NCBI RefSeq assembly: GCF_030253575.1
Contig: NC_080559.1
Span: forward strand, 30,096,501 to 30,160,500
DNA: 64,000 nucleotides
Direction of reading: 5' to 3'
From: Rhododendron vialii
Taxonomy: Eukaryota > Streptophyta > Magnoliopsida > Ericales > Ericaceae
The position numbers were made by a program, and so were the translations under genes. Below, piece after piece: positions 23,780 to 35,149 of this stretch. The notes below the pieces were generated by a model. It saw only the letters and a list, made by a program, of their open reading frames with translations, had not been told where the DNA came from and made no database searches. Numbering within the stretch: position 1 is the first letter of the stretch; every line of letters starts with the position of its first letter.

Positions 23780-23995
23780 ATCAACCCTAACAACTGAACC
23801 AACAGAATAAAAAAACTCATCAAAGGGACCACAATCACTATAAGCCCAACTCAACTACAAACCCAATTAAGGGGAGAAATAACCCAACAAGTACAAAGGA
23901 AAAAACACCTACACGCAGGTAAAAAGACTCGAACCCCTAACCTCCTAGTGAGATGCAAGAGTCTTGACCACCTAAGTTAGTCCCAATTGGTTTGG
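23780..23995 (-). mobile_element. SINE-like remnant with tRNA-like promoter boxes
   Basis: On the minus strand a B-box-like GGTTCGAGTC lies about 45 bases downstream of an A-box-like TTAGGTGGTCAAGAC. They are followed by an unrelated tail. The spacing and boxes resemble a tRNA-derived SINE head. The sequence does not fold into a full tRNA, so it is not called as one. Confidence 0.4.
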
Positions 23996-24019
23996 TATTG
24001 GAGACACACGATCACCTTT

Positions 24020-24541
24020 TTTTCAAGCTGTGAATACTCTACTACAATCTGGGCTCACTTTCTCCAAGTTAATGGTCTCACCAGGACTGGCTTTAGTATT
24101 CCTATTACAAAAATGAGGTATAGGTTGGATGGGGCAGCATGGCAGGAGCTCAAGTCTTAAGCACTCAGTTTTAAAACTTTCGCTGGCTGCTGTGGTCTAC
24201 AACATTTGGCGTGAGAGAAATTACAGAGTCTTTAAGAATCAGAGGCGTAGTTATGGGGACCTGATTGTCAAGATCAAAACTGACTTGCGGTCGTGCTCTA
24301 TTTCATGGAGAGACGGTCGAAAAAACATACGAGAACCGCTTGATTGGAACATTCTGCCTTATCATGTTTTTGTCTAAGTCACATCTTTTATCTGTCATTT
24401 TGATTCACTGTATTCGCTTGTTTTGGTTGTTGATAGTACCTAGCTAGTAGTAACTAGATTGTTTTAGACTGCAAGGGTATTATTCCCTTGGTCTTGTTTT
24501 GGTTGGTTTTCTTAATGAAAATTAACTTACCAAAAAAAAAA
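24020..24541 (+). mobile_element. 5'-truncated LINE (non-LTR retrotransposon) tail
   Basis: A frame at about 24129-24377 encodes a peptide with KLSLAAVVYNIWRERNYR and a downstream Lys/Arg-rich segment. This is typical of the extreme C-terminus of plant LINE reverse transcriptase polyproteins, just after the zinc-binding region. A 3' untranslated stretch follows, ending in A9-10 at about 24532-24541. The upstream reverse transcriptase is missing, as usual for 5'-truncated insertions. Confidence 0.7.
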
Positions 24542-25311
24542 GTCATCGGGGTGATTTGTTTGTTCTATGTTATCAACTTATCGATAATACCAAAGTGATT
24601 AAAAAAAGAGTAATCGATTTGTCGCAAGCATTTAATGATTCACTTGTGTGACCCGAATCGACTAATTTTATTGAAAGAATTATTATGCCCTTTACCCATT
24701 AAAGGGGGTGGGCAGTGGGACTGCATCATTATTTTTTCATTTTATTATGTATATTAACATAATAATAGTGGGGTATTGCATTTAGTTAGCATATCATTCA
24801 AGTATTTTTTTTTTTTGTCAGCATATAGTCATTCAAGCTTTATATGAGATACGCAGCATAAAACTTGATGTGCAATATTAATTAGCATAATTAATATTAG
24901 ACCCACAAAGTTTAATTTGATGATTAACATAAATTGAAGATGGAAGATATCGACATTGTTATAGAAGAAGATCAAAGATACTAAAATATGATTATGGTTC
25001 GTAGAACCCATCGTTAAAAAAATGAAATGGAATTAAACAAAACACAAATTGAATTAAAACAATTAAAAAATAATTTTTTATTTTTAATAAATATTAAATT
25101 AATTATTTTATTTGTAAACTAAATTAGTACTCCTTAAATTGTAAAAACTTTTATTGAATTATATTATTATATAATGAATAATCTAATTTCGTACTGTACG
25201 GATCATACAACATACAATCGAGCCCTTTTCACAGCACGTTGTATATTATCTTGTCATATAGACGTCCCATCCATCACTGCAACTTCCGGAGAGGCGAAAC
25301 CCTAGACAGAC

Positions 25312-25355
<44 letters not shown>

Positions 25356-25364
25356 CGGAAGAAG
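24542..25364. other. Promoter-side spacer of SF3A3
   Basis: Very AT-rich sequence with no gene. The last part, about 25255-25364, is the probable 5' leader of SF3A3 and contains a (GA)n microsatellite at 25313-25352 that ends 12 bases before the ATG. Confidence 0.6.
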
Positions 25365-28300
25365 ATGTCGTCGACTCTACTGGAAGTGACTCGAGCTGGT
25401 CACGAGGAAGTCGAGCGGCTCGAGCGACTCATCGTCAAGGACTTCCAAAACGAACCGGCTTCCAGCAAGGACCGCCTCTTCCAGAGCCACCGCGTCCGCA
25501 ACATGATCGACCAAATCACCACCACCACCATTAAACTCGTAACCTCTTTCTTTCTCTCTGTAGAATGCTTTTGATTCCTTTTGTTTCTTTGTTATTGACA
25601 AAACGGAGTTTGTTTGCTACAGGTCGAGATTTACGAAGATAAGGACAATGCGAGGAAGGATGAGATTGCCGCCCTAGGAGGCCAGACTGCCACCGGAATG
25701 AACGTGTTTAGCGCTTTTTATGACAGATTAAAGGAGGTACTTTTTTAGCGCCAGTTTATTATATTTTTTAGGGTTTTCGTTCTCTTTTCCTTGAATTTTT
25801 TATAACTAGTTTACATGATTTCAACTTTGGAGAACTCTACTTGTTGGATGTTTTAATGTCAAAATAAGCTACTTGTATCGAGAAGAAGAATCACATGGAG
25901 AAAAAAAGTTTGTTGTTTTGTATATGCTGCTTGAATCGATTAAAAACCTGCTTTTTGCCTTTTTGTATGATGGGGAAGCGAGGGATTGGTCGGCTAACCC
26001 TTACTCTACCAGTTACTATTTTTAATCTTGTGGGGATTTTGATTCGTTAGGCCGTGTATAGGGCCTTCTTGTATGTTGGCCTCTTTTTGTACATCCATGG
26101 GATTCCCTTTAACAAAAGGTTGATGCAATATGTACCATATGTGCAGATTCGCGAGTACCATAGACGTCATCCTGCTGCACGTGTTGTGGATGCAAATGAA
26201 GAGCATGAGGAGCTACTCAAAGAGGAACCGCGAATTGAGTTCACTGGGGAGGTAGACGCTCTTTCTTTGCCCCTTTTTATTTGTTGGTCTGTTTGTTTCT
26301 GTGGGTGATATTTGATAGTATGTTTACAAACTTTTGCATTGTCATTTTGGATAAATAAAATTGCACTGATTGTGAGAGCTATTAATAATAATTTTTAACA
26401 TCAGTTTGATGTAGTAGATGGTGCGATAACGAATAGTCAATATTTAGTATGTTTCATGACACTGTAGCTTAGTTTCGGATATGGGAATTTGAGTTGCTGC
26501 TGCTCCATTTCATTTTCATGGTAACATTGTTCTTATGTGTGGCATCAAAGCTTACACAAGGAATAGATTGACGCTCAGCATGAATAACTACCATCAAAAC
26601 TTTGTCTTTTTCTTTGTATTGAGTGACATTCCCTTTAATGTGTTTTCTATATGGTATCTCCTGCACAATAATTATACAGTAGCATCAAGTCGATGAAGAT
26701 TGTGGTACAATTGTTTCTGAAATTCAAGGTGTATGAGGAATTTGAGCACATTTTCGATAATCTTAGCCCAAACGTAAGCCTTCTTGCTTGTGGTTTGAAA
26801 ATTCCAATTAAAAGTTGCTTTTTGAATTGTGTTAAAATTAAGTGGTTTTCTTCCTTTATTTAAGGAATTTTAATCCAAGCGATGCTGCGATGGCGTTTTC
26901 TTTAATCATGAAACTTGCTATGTTAGGAATTCAATTTTCCTTTTCTGTAGCTTTTATTCTGCTAACTTATGTGTATTACATATCCAGGAAGCTATGGGGA
27001 GGTACCTAGACATGCACGAATTGTACAACGAATACATCAACTCTAAATTTGCAGAGCCCATTGAATACTCTGCTTACCTTGATGTTTTCTCACAACCACA
27101 TAAGATTTCTCGGAAACTGAAGCTGACTAGGTAACAGTAAAAAAATAAACTCTCTTTCAATCTCTAGTTGTAATGTGTCTATATGGCAGTTAAGGCCTTT
27201 TCTAACCTTATTTCTCTACAGGCAGTACAGGGAGTATTTGGAGAAACTACTGGAGCATCTGATATATTTCTTTGAGCGGACGGAGCCTTTGCAAGATCTT
27301 GAAAGAATATTCTCGAAGGTTTGCATTTAGTGGCAATCTTTTTTTCTCCCTTCCCGCTCCAAATAATCAACTGTTGTCACTGAGTTTGTTGTCATTTTCC
27401 AAGAATAAAATTTGTTGTCTGTAGATAATCTTGATTTTCTGTTTCATATTTAGGATTCCTTTTCATGTTATATCTCTGGGAAAATGACTGGTTTGTGGCA
27501 GGTAATTGCTGAATTTGAGGAGGAATGGGCTGATGGCAAGGTGCAAGGATGGGACAATGAAGGTCAAGAGAATGGGCATGTTTCAGCTCAGCCTTCTGGA
27601 ATTGATCTTGATTATTATAGTACAGTTGAAGAGTTGATGGAAGTTGGGCCTGAGAGATTAAAGGAGGTAGGGTTGACTGTTATAGCTTGTATCAAATTAT
27701 CAATTCCAATGGAGAAAATTCCTAGCTTGTATTGGATTTCAAGCATTTTTCATTAATATGTAATCATACACCAGAAAAAAAGTGAGAGATACTACATGCT
27801 TTTAAAATCAATTTTCTGTAGGTAACTATTTTAGGGGGTGGGACCTTCAAGGAGAGCATACAGTGAAGTGATGGTAATAAATCTGCCATGATGAAAAAGG
27901 TATAAAATAAAGAGCCTACCAAATAAATGAGATGGTTGACTCATACACTCACAAGCTTCCACCTTAGAATCAGCAAAGTTAACTGTTCTGCCAAGTTGCC
28001 AACTATCATAGCCATCGCCCTTCTAAGCAATTCAATGAGTTTCAGGATAAAATCAATGGAACACCTACTTTAATTTAATTTTCCGTGTTGGTTCAAATTG
28101 AGTTTAGATGTCAAAACATTGAATAAAATACCTATTGAGTTGTTGCCATGTTCTCTTTATGTTGGGCTTGTTGATTGGGTCAATGGGTACCATGTGAGTG
28201 AAAGTTATGTTTCTGTTATACTTCACATGCGTGTTAAGAAGTTTTTTTTTGGGTATTAGGCTTGGTGTCTTTCTTATTTGTGGTCATTAGTTGGCTAATA

Positions 28301-31300
28301 CCGTCTGATTGTATGTATTGTAGGCTTTGGCAGCACTAGGACTGAAGACAGGTGGTACCTTTCAGCAACGGGCAGAGAGGCTTTTCCTAACAAAGGTGAT
28401 TACACTAGCTCCTTTTCCTAGTTAAGTTGGTGTCGATTTGAATTCGTGCTACTTGTAATTGCCCTTTTATATTGGCACAACCATGCAAGCTTAGCACTTC
28501 AACCATGCATCTATGTGTGTTCTAATATATGTATGGGGGTATTTGATCTTTATTCTTGCCTTTTGTTTTGATAATTTATGATTTGAATCATGGCTCCCAA
28601 GTCTCAAGAAGTATTATGCTATAGACTTACAATTCCTGATAATCTGTAAATAACTGTGCATGACACAAGGGTATTCGTTTGTTTATGCCTTAGATAGACA
28701 AGGTTGGGGACGCCCCAAACAGCGGTTACTTTTTGACATAACCAAAACTATCAACTAGAATAAGAGAGTCATGGTAAATTGAAGTTATAGGATGTGACTT
28801 GAGAAGAAGGGATGACTTAGCAAATTGACCTCTGACCTCCCAAATTGAAGCTTTATAATGTTCGAAGGTCATGTTTTGGCAATGGATTACATTGTTTGGC
28901 TTCGATTTGATATTGGAAAAGCATTCTCCATATCCATAATTAGATGTGCTTATATTTTTCTTAAATGCTTTGAGTGTGAGTATTCTGTGAATTTCTATTG
29001 AGCTCTGAATTTTATATCAACTCTGACCAAGATGTTCACCTTAAAGTCTTCATTCCATTATATTTGCAGCATACACCTCTTGAACAGTTGGACAGAAAAC
29101 ATTTTGCCAAGGGCTCACGTGGAGCAGAACAAAATGGTTTCGCTGCAACTCCACAACAAGCTGAGAGTTCTAAAGCAATTGCACTTACGGAAGCAAAGAT
29201 TATAAAACTTTGTGATCTGCTACACGAGGTAGGTTTTGATGAATTATGAATTCACATGTGTTGCAACTTGCAACATGCAAGGAAAACGTAAATGAACTTG
29301 TCAAAAACAAAAGTACTTGTCAAGCTAGCTTCTCTTCGTGTTTTAGCTTACATTCAAATATCAATGTGTTCTGAAACATCCCTGCGAGTATATTAAAGAG
29401 GGTAAACTATCTGGTGATTGCAATTTGATGAGGTTTTCTGTGACTTTGTGCAGACAATTGTTCGAACGAAAGAGAATGTTGAGAAGAAACAGGCTTTGAC
29501 ATATGAGGAAATGGAAGCAGAGCGTGAGGAGGTGATAAATGATTTCTTGTTTTTAATTCTGTTTCTCCTCATCCCTATTTCTCTGCTGTTATTTCTGTGA
29601 TGTCTTATCGGATTTCTCATAGGAGTTAATGTTTTCTGTAACTGTTTTACGGCTTCAGTTTGTATGTTGATTTAACAACCTGAACTTTGCAATCGATTTA
29701 TGCTACTAGGAAGTTGGTTATTATGGAACTTATGTGATGCAGGACAATCAAGGAAAAAATAACACTTGTTATCTATACTCTAAAGTGACGGAAAAAACAC
29801 TAGGCATCTGCTCCTTACAGAAGAAAAACCCGGGCATCTGCACCTAGGGGAAGATATCCACAAGATTCTCCAGTCATCCCAAAACTTTTTGGAACTTGGG
29901 TAAGGAAAGGGAAAGGAAGGGAAAATAATGAAAAGGAAAATTGGCAGGAAAGTTAAGAAGAAATTGGAGAGAAAATTGAAGTTTTTTTTGAACTTTCCCT
30001 AAACTCTCTTGGAAACCAAACAATGGAGGGGAAATTTTTAAAATTTTCTATTTATTTCCCTAAGTTCCAAACACATACTATTCCAGTTCAACCAGCCTGT
30101 AATAATAGGCAAACCTAACAAAATAAAAATTACCAAAAAGGACAAGCATATAAGCTTTTTTAAACTGCGCAATTAAATCCGAAAATCTTAGATTGCAAGA
30201 ATTACTGTAATTTGACGCTGCCATGAAGTACCCAGATTTGGTGTTCTTCAATTAAATGTCTGTCTGAACTTGAGCAATTTGTCTGGCTTTACTATTCACT
30301 GTTCTGACACTTTTTGAGCTGCCTGTTTATGCATCATTGTTGCAGTTTTTCCATGTGTTAGTTTTATTGTCACTTTGTGCCATCGATCATTCTAGATGTA
30401 CCATGTTTTATCAATAATGTTAGTGGTGTCAGTGTCAGTGTTACTGTGGCAGGAGTCATTGAAACCATGAATAAAACAAATTACTGCAATCCCAAATAAG
30501 AACAATTGTTTCCTCTTATGCGATGATTGATTTGATTGGTTTAACATGCGTTCTAACTGTAAAAGTTTTTTCGTTTCAAAATGTAATCAGGAAGATATAC
30601 AAGCTGACTCTGAAAGTGATGACGAGGAGCAGCAGATTTACAATCCCCTGAAGTTGCCAATGGGTTGGGATGGGAAGCCTATTCCTTACTGGTTATATAA
30701 GCTTCATGGTCTGGGTCAGGTATGCTCTGTCTGAACGCATCTATGTTCTTGTCATCAGAGGTTTTTTGTTCTGTTATGTTCGCTTGAAATTTTATTAGTT
30801 TCTAATGCCGATTTCATTTAGGAACGGACACAAAGTTTTCTTTCCCTATAACTTTGTTTGAAACTTAGAAGAGGAAGGCAAGGCAAAGTAAGAAAATTTC
30901 TCTTGTATTATTTGGTTATTGGAGAAAGAGAACAAATAACAATGTAAACTATTGGACACAGATCAACTTTCCTTCTTAACTTAAAAGAGGAAGGCAAAAT
31001 TAGAAAATTTCTCTTCTATTATTGGGTTATTGGAGAAAGTGAACAAATAAAAAAGTAATTTTTCTGTTACAGAACAACTTTCCTTCTTAATTATACTCCT
31101 CTAATCCTCCCTCTTCTCTTTCTTTCTCTAGTAACCAAACAAAGCTTAAGTTTTTTTCTTCTTAACTGTGTGAAGAACTTTCTCTCTTTAGGTACTTGAT
31201 GGGTTTTTGTTAAGGGCAAATTTCAGTTTGACCCCTCGTGGTTTGGGCCGGGTGCGGATACACCCCTCCCCCTTTGAATATCACCACATAACACCCTGTG

Positions 31301-32116
31301 GTTTGTGGATTGATATGCACAGTTAGAGTTCCCATCTAATTTAACGGGAGGTGTGATTCACTCGCCTATTTTGAGAGTGATTGTGAGTATGACAATAATT
31401 TTAAAACAAAACACCCTAACCTATCCCCAAAATTACACAAGTGCCATCCTACCCACCTCCATCTTCTTCATCTAAACTGGTGTAAACCCAAACCCTTACC
31501 CCCATGGACCAACATCCACACCACAACAGCCAGCAGCAACAGCGGTCGGGTAAAGAGAACCACACCACAACAGCCGCTTGATAAATCCTAAGCCATTAGG
31601 CAGAAGACCGGTTCCACCCAGGAGAGCAACCGACGGGTAACCAAAACGCCCAAACATCTCCCCCACCTGTCGCCGAGATCCACCAAATTAACAAATTAAT
31701 CTTGCAATCCATCATTACACGCCAAGTCCAAAATTAGAGAACTCATTAATACTGCAAATCTATACCATGACACGCCATTATATGCCTAATTAATTCAGCT
31801 GTAACAAAAATATTCTCGTAAATTACAGTGAGCGCCAAGAATCTACGCAGTGATCTCAAATCAAGAGGTCAGTGGCCCGAGTACATTTCATATCGTTTAG
31901 CTCCGGCTACACCATCGTTCTTGTGGTGAACCGGGGACTGGGTATGACCATGGCGATGATGGTGATAATTTCCAGGACTCTGTTGGTGCCTCTGGGCCGT
32001 TTGCTTCTGCTTCGCGCTGGCTTTCAACTCCTTGGGAGAAACTTATCCCGAAGAGAGTGATCTGTTGAATTCAAGAAATTGAGACAGTGGTGTGGAACGG
32101 AGAAGCAGATTGAGTT

Positions 32117-32156
<40 letters not shown>

Positions 32157-33640
32157 GGGGTAGTGGTGGGATGAGGAAGAAGACAAGGGCATTATAATCA
32201 TTTTACAAGTTCTGTTAACAGAGTTAGATGTGCACATCAGTCCATAAACCACAGGGTGTTATGTGATGATATTCAAAGGGGGAGGGGTGTATCCGCACCC
32301 GGTCCAAACCATGAGGCGTCAAACTGAAATTTTCCCTTTTGTTAATATATATTCTTCACTTGCATGGGTAGAAATTGGTATGGCGGTCCAATACCCACTT
32401 GCACTTGTGGTATTTTTGCTGTAGTGACGTTCTTGCTAATAAGGCTTTCTGGAATTTGGATGAAAGTAGCATGTTGGTTCAATGCGAACTCTTAAGATTT
32501 TTATTTCACTGCGTTTCAGGAATTCAAATGTGAGATATGTGGAAATCACAGTTATTGGGGCCGTAGAGCCTACGAACGGCACTTCAAGGAATGGCGACAT
32601 CAGCATGGAATGCGTTGCCTTGGCATTCCGAATACTAAGAACTTCAATGAAATCACATCAATAGAGGTACTCTTTTCTCTGATTCTTTTTGTTGTTTATT
32701 CCTTCGTTTGCAGTGAGGTTCATCTCTCTGTTGGACTTTATTCATGTGAATGTGATTTCATCTGTATATTTCTGTCCTTGTGGTTCTTGCATTGTAATAG
32801 TCCCGTATTTATCTTTTCATTGTGGGTGGAATTATTCGCTTTACCTGTGATTTTTATTTTTTTTTGAGGGAGGGCAAGAGGGTAATTTCACCTACCAAAC
32901 TTACCAAGGCAATTGCTGACTAGGGAGAGGTAGAATGAACCCTTTAAACACACACACAAACCCAAACTCCTGATATGGGAGCCAGCCCAACTGACGCAGG
33001 CCCAAGAGCCTCGCCGCGAAACACAACACAACGACAACGGGCCCAAGGGGCCTACACCAGAGGTCGGATCCCTCCACAACGGGTGGGCACAACTTAGTTT
33101 TTTTTTTAGGGAGGGCAAGAGGATAATTTCACCTACCAAACTCACCAAGGCAATTGCTGACTAGGGAGAGGTAGAGTGAACCCTTTAAACACACACACAC
33201 AAACCCAAACTCCCGTGATTTGTACAGACGAAATGATTGCACATTCTCATTTGAACTTTAGGACATTGTTTCCAACAATGAGCTCATTGATATAGAGGAT
33301 GATTTGTTAGTTACATGTGGCATTTAAGTGGTTATTTCGGTAGAAGCTTCAAACTGTTTACTGGCATTTTGTGCATGAGGCTGAGAAGTATGTGGGATCA
33401 TGCTGTATAAATGATGATTAGTAGTGGAACCCTATCAGTTCATCGATGATGATTAGTAGTCTGAAACTCAATTTTCATTGTGTTCCTACACAGGAGGCAA
33501 AGGAACTTTGGGAGGGAATACAAGAGAAGCAAGGAGTAAACAAGTGGCGACCAGAACTCGAAGAAGAATATGAAGACAAAGAGGGCAACATTTATAATAA
33601 GAAGACCTATACCGATCTGCAGCGCCAGGGGCTAATTTAA
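25365..33640 (+). CDS. SF3A3: Splicing factor 3A subunit 3 (SF3a60), 12 exons, 509 aa
   Basis: Core U2 snRNP component needed to form the mature 17S U2 particle and the prespliceosome; nuclear. Exons: 25365-25538, 25623-25736, 26147-26251, 26988-27130, 27222-27318, 27502-27666, 28324-28395, 29070-29228, 29454-29531, 30591-30719, 32520-32666, 33494-33640. Every junction is GT-AG and in frame, and 509 aa matches the family (about 500). An N-terminal SF3a60 helical region is followed by [13 protein letters not shown], a SAP-like segment at about 267-290 ([15 protein letters not shown]), an acidic stretch, and [22 protein letters not shown] sequence. A matrin-type C2H2 finger follows (Cys416, Cys419, His433, His439). 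The C-terminus [10 protein letters not shown] is invariant-looking. The Arabidopsis orthologue is ATROPOS (ATO). The parent gene is intact; a broken copy lies at about 9060-10720. Confidence 0.96.
29880..30072. repeat. Small inverted-repeat element in SF3A3 intron 9
   Basis: TTTGGAACTTGGG near 29888 faces CCCTAAGTTCCAAAC near 30058 as an inverted pair, with purine-rich and pyrimidine-rich halves between. The same TTTGGAAC ends bound the element at 59013-59169, so this looks like a small dispersed MITE family. Confidence 0.55.
30862..31090. repeat. Imperfect direct repeat of about 105 bp in SF3A3 intron 10
   Basis: Two adjacent diverged copies share GAGGAAGGCAAR, GGTTATTGGAGAAAG, and CAACTTTCCTTCTTAA in the same order. 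Confidence 0.7.
31214..32336. mobile_element. Non-autonomous Mutator-like element (possible Pack-MULE), 1123 bp
   Basis: The ends are long inverted repeats of about 120 bp. The left begins GGGCAAATTTCAGTTTGAC, and the right is its complement with roughly 90% identity. A perfect 9 bp target duplication, TTTTGTTAA, flanks it at 31205-31213 and 32337-32345, which is diagnostic of Mutator-type insertion. The interior holds no transposase but includes a less AT-rich 31490-32100 segment with short open frames on both strands, and a (GA)n run at 32119-32153. The interior may be captured host sequence, which would make it a Pack-MULE; I could not identify the donor. It lies wholly within SF3A3 intron 10 and should be spliced out. 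Confidence 0.88.
32866..33213. repeat. Pair of about 105 bp direct repeats in SF3A3 intron 11
   Basis: Copies at 32866-32970 and 33108-33213 both start near GAGGGAGGGCAAGAG and end in (CA)n AAACCCAAACTCC. The spacer is about 137 bases. This may be two ends of one element or a local duplication. Confidence 0.8.
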
Positions 33641-35149
33641 ATAAACAGTCCAGCGGATATTGCTTATGTCTTCCGATGGGTGATCGTCAAGTCCAAAATG
33701 TAGGTTATTTTGAGCAATGGTGACAAACCTAGCAGTATTCCTGGAATCATTTGATCACTCTATTTTCTTCAGTGCAGAAATTCACTAATTGTTTGTTCTG
33801 AACACCTAAATTTGGTTTTTCTTTGATTTTTATTCCAGATAATGGCCCTCTACTTTGAATCCAGAGGGAAAAATGGATCAGTCAATTGGTGATGTTAAGA
33901 CTCGAGTTTCAAGAGTAAGGGACTATGTCGGTACATGACATTTGTACCGTACTCTATTTTCTGTCTATTTAGTGCTGTAATATGGAGTGCTAATTGTTTC
34001 GGTGTACCGCAATTTCATCTCTACAATGCATTTTTTATGTGCGTTTTCGTATGGTCATTTTGAAATCCACTGAAACATGTTTCAGGGTGGATAATTATCA
34101 TGAGCTTGGTTGCAATTCTCAGGCGTAATTCTAGTGATAAATTGCAGGTCCGATCAATTGTTCATCCAACTATCAAACAAGAATATGGCCTGTGCCCAAG
34201 AATATGATCTATATCGAAAATCATGGTGGATGCTATCTCAGATCATGTCTAGCCATTGCCCAAGGATGGTGGCCGGAAGGGCTGTTGGGTTTGTTTCCTT
34301 AAAGGGGCGTTTGGGAGCCATTTTTTTCAGAGCTTTGGGTTATAATGAGCATTGTAAAATTGTTTAGTTGACAACTTGACATGTGCACACAGATTTTTTG
34401 AAGGGATTTCGTGAGGGAAATATAATCAGAATCTAAAAAGTTTATAGACGATACTCCCTCCGTCCTAATTCTTTAGTTCCTTTTGGAAGTTTGTCACTTT
34501 TCAAATGATTATATCTTACAGTAATCTATAAGCTTTTAGGTGATTCTGAAAACATCGTTTAAAAGAGTTCATTGAGATTTATCAAACAATATTCATATTG
34601 TATATAAAAGTATTACCAATTAAAAGTTATAATTAATTTTTTTATCCGGTTGGAATAGGACGAGACAAGAATAGGGATGACAAGAATGGGGATGGTTAAA
34701 AGTTATAATTAATTTTTTTATCCGGTTGGAATAGGACAAGAGACAGGAATGGAACGGAGGGAGTATATGAATATTGTACTTTCCGGTTCATTTCTAATTC
34801 TAACAATGCACTTTTATAGAATGGATTGTAAAAATGGCCCTTCAACGCTTAAATTTTTTTAAAAAAAATGCATAATTCATAATCCAATAATCTGGCACCC
34901 AAACAAGGCCTAAGACTGTTTTTGGGTGATGGATTGGGGAAGTGAGATTTATGGAGAAAGGAAAACAGAAAGCACGAGGAAACAAGTGAAAAAGATGAGT
35001 TTGTTTCTTTTGCTTTGTCGGCCGACAAAAATGAAGTTAATCCTTGTCTGATTTTTCTGTTTCTGTACATCATTAATCATTAGAAATTAGGAACATAAAT
35101 ACAAACTGATTGCCCCAACCAACACAAAAACCAATGGGAAACTTGCCAT
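33641..35149. other. Convergent spacer between SF3A3 and the FBN11-type gene
   Basis: This contains the 3' untranslated regions of both genes, which face each other. The only structured item is a Stowaway element at 34454-34763. No additional gene was found. Confidence 0.6.
34454..34763. mobile_element. Stowaway (Tc1/mariner-type) MITE
   Basis: The left end CTCCCTCCGTCC and the complement of the right end CTCCCTCCGTTCC are the canonical Stowaway termini. A TA dinucleotide flanks both ends. Inside, a unit of about 75 bp containing TTATCCGGTTGGAATAGGAC is tandemly duplicated (about 34620-34735). Confidence 0.93.

Noticed and set aside
23870..23995. Possible minus-strand tRNA gene
   Set aside because: A- and B-box-like words are present but there is no cloverleaf or acceptor stem; treated as a SINE remnant.
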